Source: Elusimicrobia bacterium RIFCSPHIGHO2_02_FULL_57_9
GTDB taxonomy: Bacteria > Elusimicrobiota > Elusimicrobia > UBA1565 > UBA9628
Assembly (NCBI GenBank): GCA_001800015.1
Contig: MGUO01000083.1
Location: forward strand, 4,502-10,826
Direction of reading: 5' to 3'
DNA: 6,325 bases
Positions 5,015 through 6,325 of the stretch are shown piece after piece. The translations under genes were made by a program, and so were the position numbers. A model generated the notes under the pieces. That model saw only the letters and a program-made list of their open reading frames with translations. It had not been told where the DNA came from and did no database searches. Position 1 is the stretch's first letter. Each line of letters begins with the position of its first letter.

Positions 5015-5626
5015 TCATTTGCCGGGGAATATGGCGGCCAGCCTGCGCTCGATTTCTTCGGGGGTGCCTTCGCTAAAAGCTTTGGAATCCTCTATTCCCC
5101 ACCAGAGCAGGGGCTGCACTCCCGGCGATCCGGCGCTTTTGAACACATACAGCCCTTTTTCCATGTTGGGACTTGGCTCGGGGTATATCCAGAGCTGGAA
5201 GTCTATCGAGTTTTGGGGGTCGTCCTTGTCGAAATTGAAAGGCCGGTTGGCTAGATGGATATTTGCCGAGGGGAATGCCGGGCGTCTGTCATTGCCGGGC
5301 TTGTTGAATACCTCGAATATGCCGGTTTCCAAGGCGAATGTGCCGCGCGGCGGGCGCGACAATACGCTGACATACCATTTGCGGGGATTTTCAGCCGTGC
5401 CGGCGCCCTGATCCGCCGAGAGATAAACGTGGGCGGTCTTTTTGACCAATTTCAGGCCTTTTTTTTCGCGAAGAACTGGTTTGTGGATGGGCGGCTCGTC
5501 CTCCTCGGACGGCAGTTTTACCAGGGGATCGGCGTCGATTTCCGGTTCGCCGCCGCGCGCGTTGTGAAAGAGAAGCGGCAGGCAGATTCCGGCGGCAGCC
5601 AGCAGGAAGAGACGGCGGGAGCCCAT
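5015..5626 (-). CDS. Exported protein of unknown function
   Basis: The protein has 203 residues from ATG 5626. The N-terminus has a signal-peptide pattern: MGSRR, a hydrophobic core at residues 6-20, then a small/polar stretch (HNARGG) where cleavage is likely. Cys15 is preceded by Gly-Ile and does not fit a lipobox. The mature part begins acidic (EPEIDADP, PSEEDEPP), followed by a basic segment (REKKGLKLVKK). A possible beta-rich body follows (HVYLSADQ, KWYVSVLSRPPRGTFALETG, IDFQLWIYPEPS, GLYVFKSAG), and the protein ends in a helix (TPEEIERRLAAIF). I recognise no family. It starts 46 bp after xseB on the same strand with no strong Shine-Dalgarno. A small CCCGC-GAAA-GCGGG hairpin (5641-5654) lies in that gap. 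Whether it works with exonuclease VII is doubtful, since it is exported. Confidence 0.75.
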   Translation of the reverse strand: MGSRRLFLLAAAGICLPLLFHNARGGEPEIDADPLVKLPSEEDEPPIHKPVLREKKGLKLVKKTAHVYLSADQGAGTAENPRKWYVSVLSRPPRGTFALETGIFEVFNKPGNDRRPAFPSANIHLANRPFNFDKDDPQNSIDFQLWIYPEPSPNMEKGLYVFKSAGSPGVQPLLWWGIEDSKAFSEGTPEEIERRLAAIFPGK

Positions 5627-5672
5627 GCGTTAAGTATGGCCCCGCTTTCGCGGGCTGTCAATATTCCGCGAC

Positions 5673-5909
5673 TCACTGGTTTTCGCAAAAGGGTTTGCGG
5701 GATGGCTTGCCGTTTTCCTTGGTAAGGACTTCAACCTTGGTCTTGGCTTCCTCGAGCTGTTTGGTGAGGGTTTTGGCCAGGGTGATGCCCTTTTCGAACA
5801 ATGCCAGGGATTCTTCCAAGCCTTTGTCGCCGGACTCAAGCTGGCGAACCAGGTTCTCCAATGTGTCGAGGGAGTTCTCAAAGGTTTCTTTCTTATTGTT
5901 GTTCTTCAT
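5673..5909 (-). CDS. xseB: Exodeoxyribonuclease VII small subunit
   Basis: This 78-residue protein has the compact XseB pattern: TFENSLDTLENLVRQLESGD (residues 9-28), then LEESLALFEKGITLAKTLTKQLEEAKTKVEVL (31-62), a two-helix coiled-coil protein. Length is normal for the family. In other bacteria several XseB chains coat the coiled-coil region of XseA, and the complex degrades single-stranded DNA in both directions to oligonucleotides in the cytoplasm. The start ATG at 5909 is supported by GAGGT (5919-5915 on the - strand) five bases upstream. It overlaps the end of xseA by 17 bp, so the subunits are probably translationally coupled. The C-terminal tail (KENGKPSRKPFCENQ) is polar and not distinctive. 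Confidence 0.92.
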   Translation of the reverse strand: MKNNNKKETFENSLDTLENLVRQLESGDKGLEESLALFEKGITLAKTLTKQLEEAKTKVEVLTKENGKPSRKPFCENQ

Positions 5910-6325
5910 CTTTAACCTCGCAGCGAATTCGGCCTTGGTGCAGTCGGATCATAACCCGGTCCCCGGGGCGCACTTGCCGAGCAGAGCGCAATATCTCATG
6001 TCCGGGCAGCTTTTCGGCGATGGCATAGCCGCGGCCCAGCACCTTTAGGGGGCTGAAGGCGTCCAGCCTGCTTAATTGGATTTCCAGATCTTTCTGGGCG
6101 TGGAGCAGGCTTTGGCGTATGGTCTCGGGCAGGCGCAGGGAGAGCTCATCCACGCGCCGGACGCGCTCCTCATACAAACGCCAGGGGCTTTGCAAAAAAG
6201 GGTGGGACCTTAGATAGCTTAAGCGCTGGTCTAGCCGTTCGAGGCGTTCTGTGATGAGCGCGGCCATAGCCTCGGCTTCGGCGGCTATGTCCTCGAACGC
6301 CGACTGTTTGTCGCAGACCGCCAGC
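5893..6325 (-). CDS. xseA: Exodeoxyribonuclease VII large subunit, C-terminal part (5' end outside window)
   Basis: The frame is open to the right edge and ends at TAA 5895-5893; about 144 residues are visible. The portion begins LAVCDKQSAFEDIAAEAEAM, continues with Arg/Leu-rich heptads (ITERLERLDQRLSYLRS, EERVRRVDELSLRL) that form the long coiled coil binding XseB, and ends in the characteristic SPLKVLGRGYAIAE segment. A small beta-rich tail follows (VRPGDRVMIRLHQGRIRCEV). The N-terminal OB-fold and catalytic domain lie outside the window. The visible coiled coil appears short, but this cannot be judged without the rest. Synteny with xseB, which it overlaps by 17 bp, confirms the call. Confidence 0.9.
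   Translation of the reverse strand, partial: LAVCDKQSAFEDIAAEAEAMAALITERLERLDQRLSYLRSHPFLQSPWRLYEERVRRVDELSLRLPETIRQSLLHAQKDLEIQLSRLDAFSPLKVLGRGYAIAEKLPGHEILRSARQVRPGDRVMIRLHQGRIRCEVKDEEQQ

Noticed and set aside
5572..5626. Lipoprotein signal in the exported protein
   Set aside because: Cys15 follows Gly-Ile; Ile at -1 does not fit the lipobox.
5641..5654. Terminator after xseB
   Set aside because: The CCCGC-GAAA-GCGGG hairpin has only a 5-bp stem and no T-tract follows on the - strand.
1..6325. CRISPR array, tRNA, rRNA, insertion sequence
   Set aside because: No regularly spaced direct repeats, cloverleaf-like segments, conserved rRNA blocks or transposase motifs were seen on either strand.

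Overview
The window looks like a chromosomal segment of a moderately GC-rich, probably Gram-negative, uncultured-type bacterium. The lineage cannot be fixed from the sequence. A kinase fused to a RapZ C-terminal domain resembles proteins I recall from Bacteroidota annotation, but the rest of the segment is not typical of that phylum, so taxonomy is left open. No phage, IS, CRISPR, tRNA or rRNA signal was seen.

Layout. (1) Bases 2-987, + strand: the 3' end of a matrixin-like zinc metalloprotease gene, overlapped by 4 nt by a second secreted protein. The second protein keeps the same C-terminal fold pattern but has lost every zinc-binding and catalytic residue. (2) 1012-1404, - strand: a small three-helix membrane protein of unknown function. 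It diverges from the next block across only 24 bp, where two -10-like elements overlap. (3) 1429-3591, + strand: a two-gene cassette. The first gene fuses an AmgK-like sugar kinase to a RapZ-type amino-sugar sensor domain. The second, starting on the base after the stop, is a MurU-like nucleotidyltransferase. Together they look like the kinase and uridylyltransferase steps of cell-wall sugar salvage, with a sensor built into the kinase. (4) 3455-6325, - strand, read right to left: xseA (3' end), xseB, an exported protein of unknown function, an unusual intergenic region with two 48-bp palindromes, a small TPR-like exported protein with a suspect 5' end, and an RluA-family pseudouridine synthase. 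The synthase's C-terminus runs antisense into the nucleotidyltransferase gene.

The most interesting items are the kinase-RapZ-C fusion paired with a MurU-like enzyme, the catalytically dead metalloprotease paralogue, and the 4837-4963 region. That region has one perfect and one near-perfect 48-bp palindrome. The near-perfect one carries two facing DnaA-box-like sequences and has a T TTA AAA heptamer at its centre, at a point where a -1 shift would join an ATG-initiated leader to the TPR-like gene. All functional statements come from motifs read by eye; no database search was possible.
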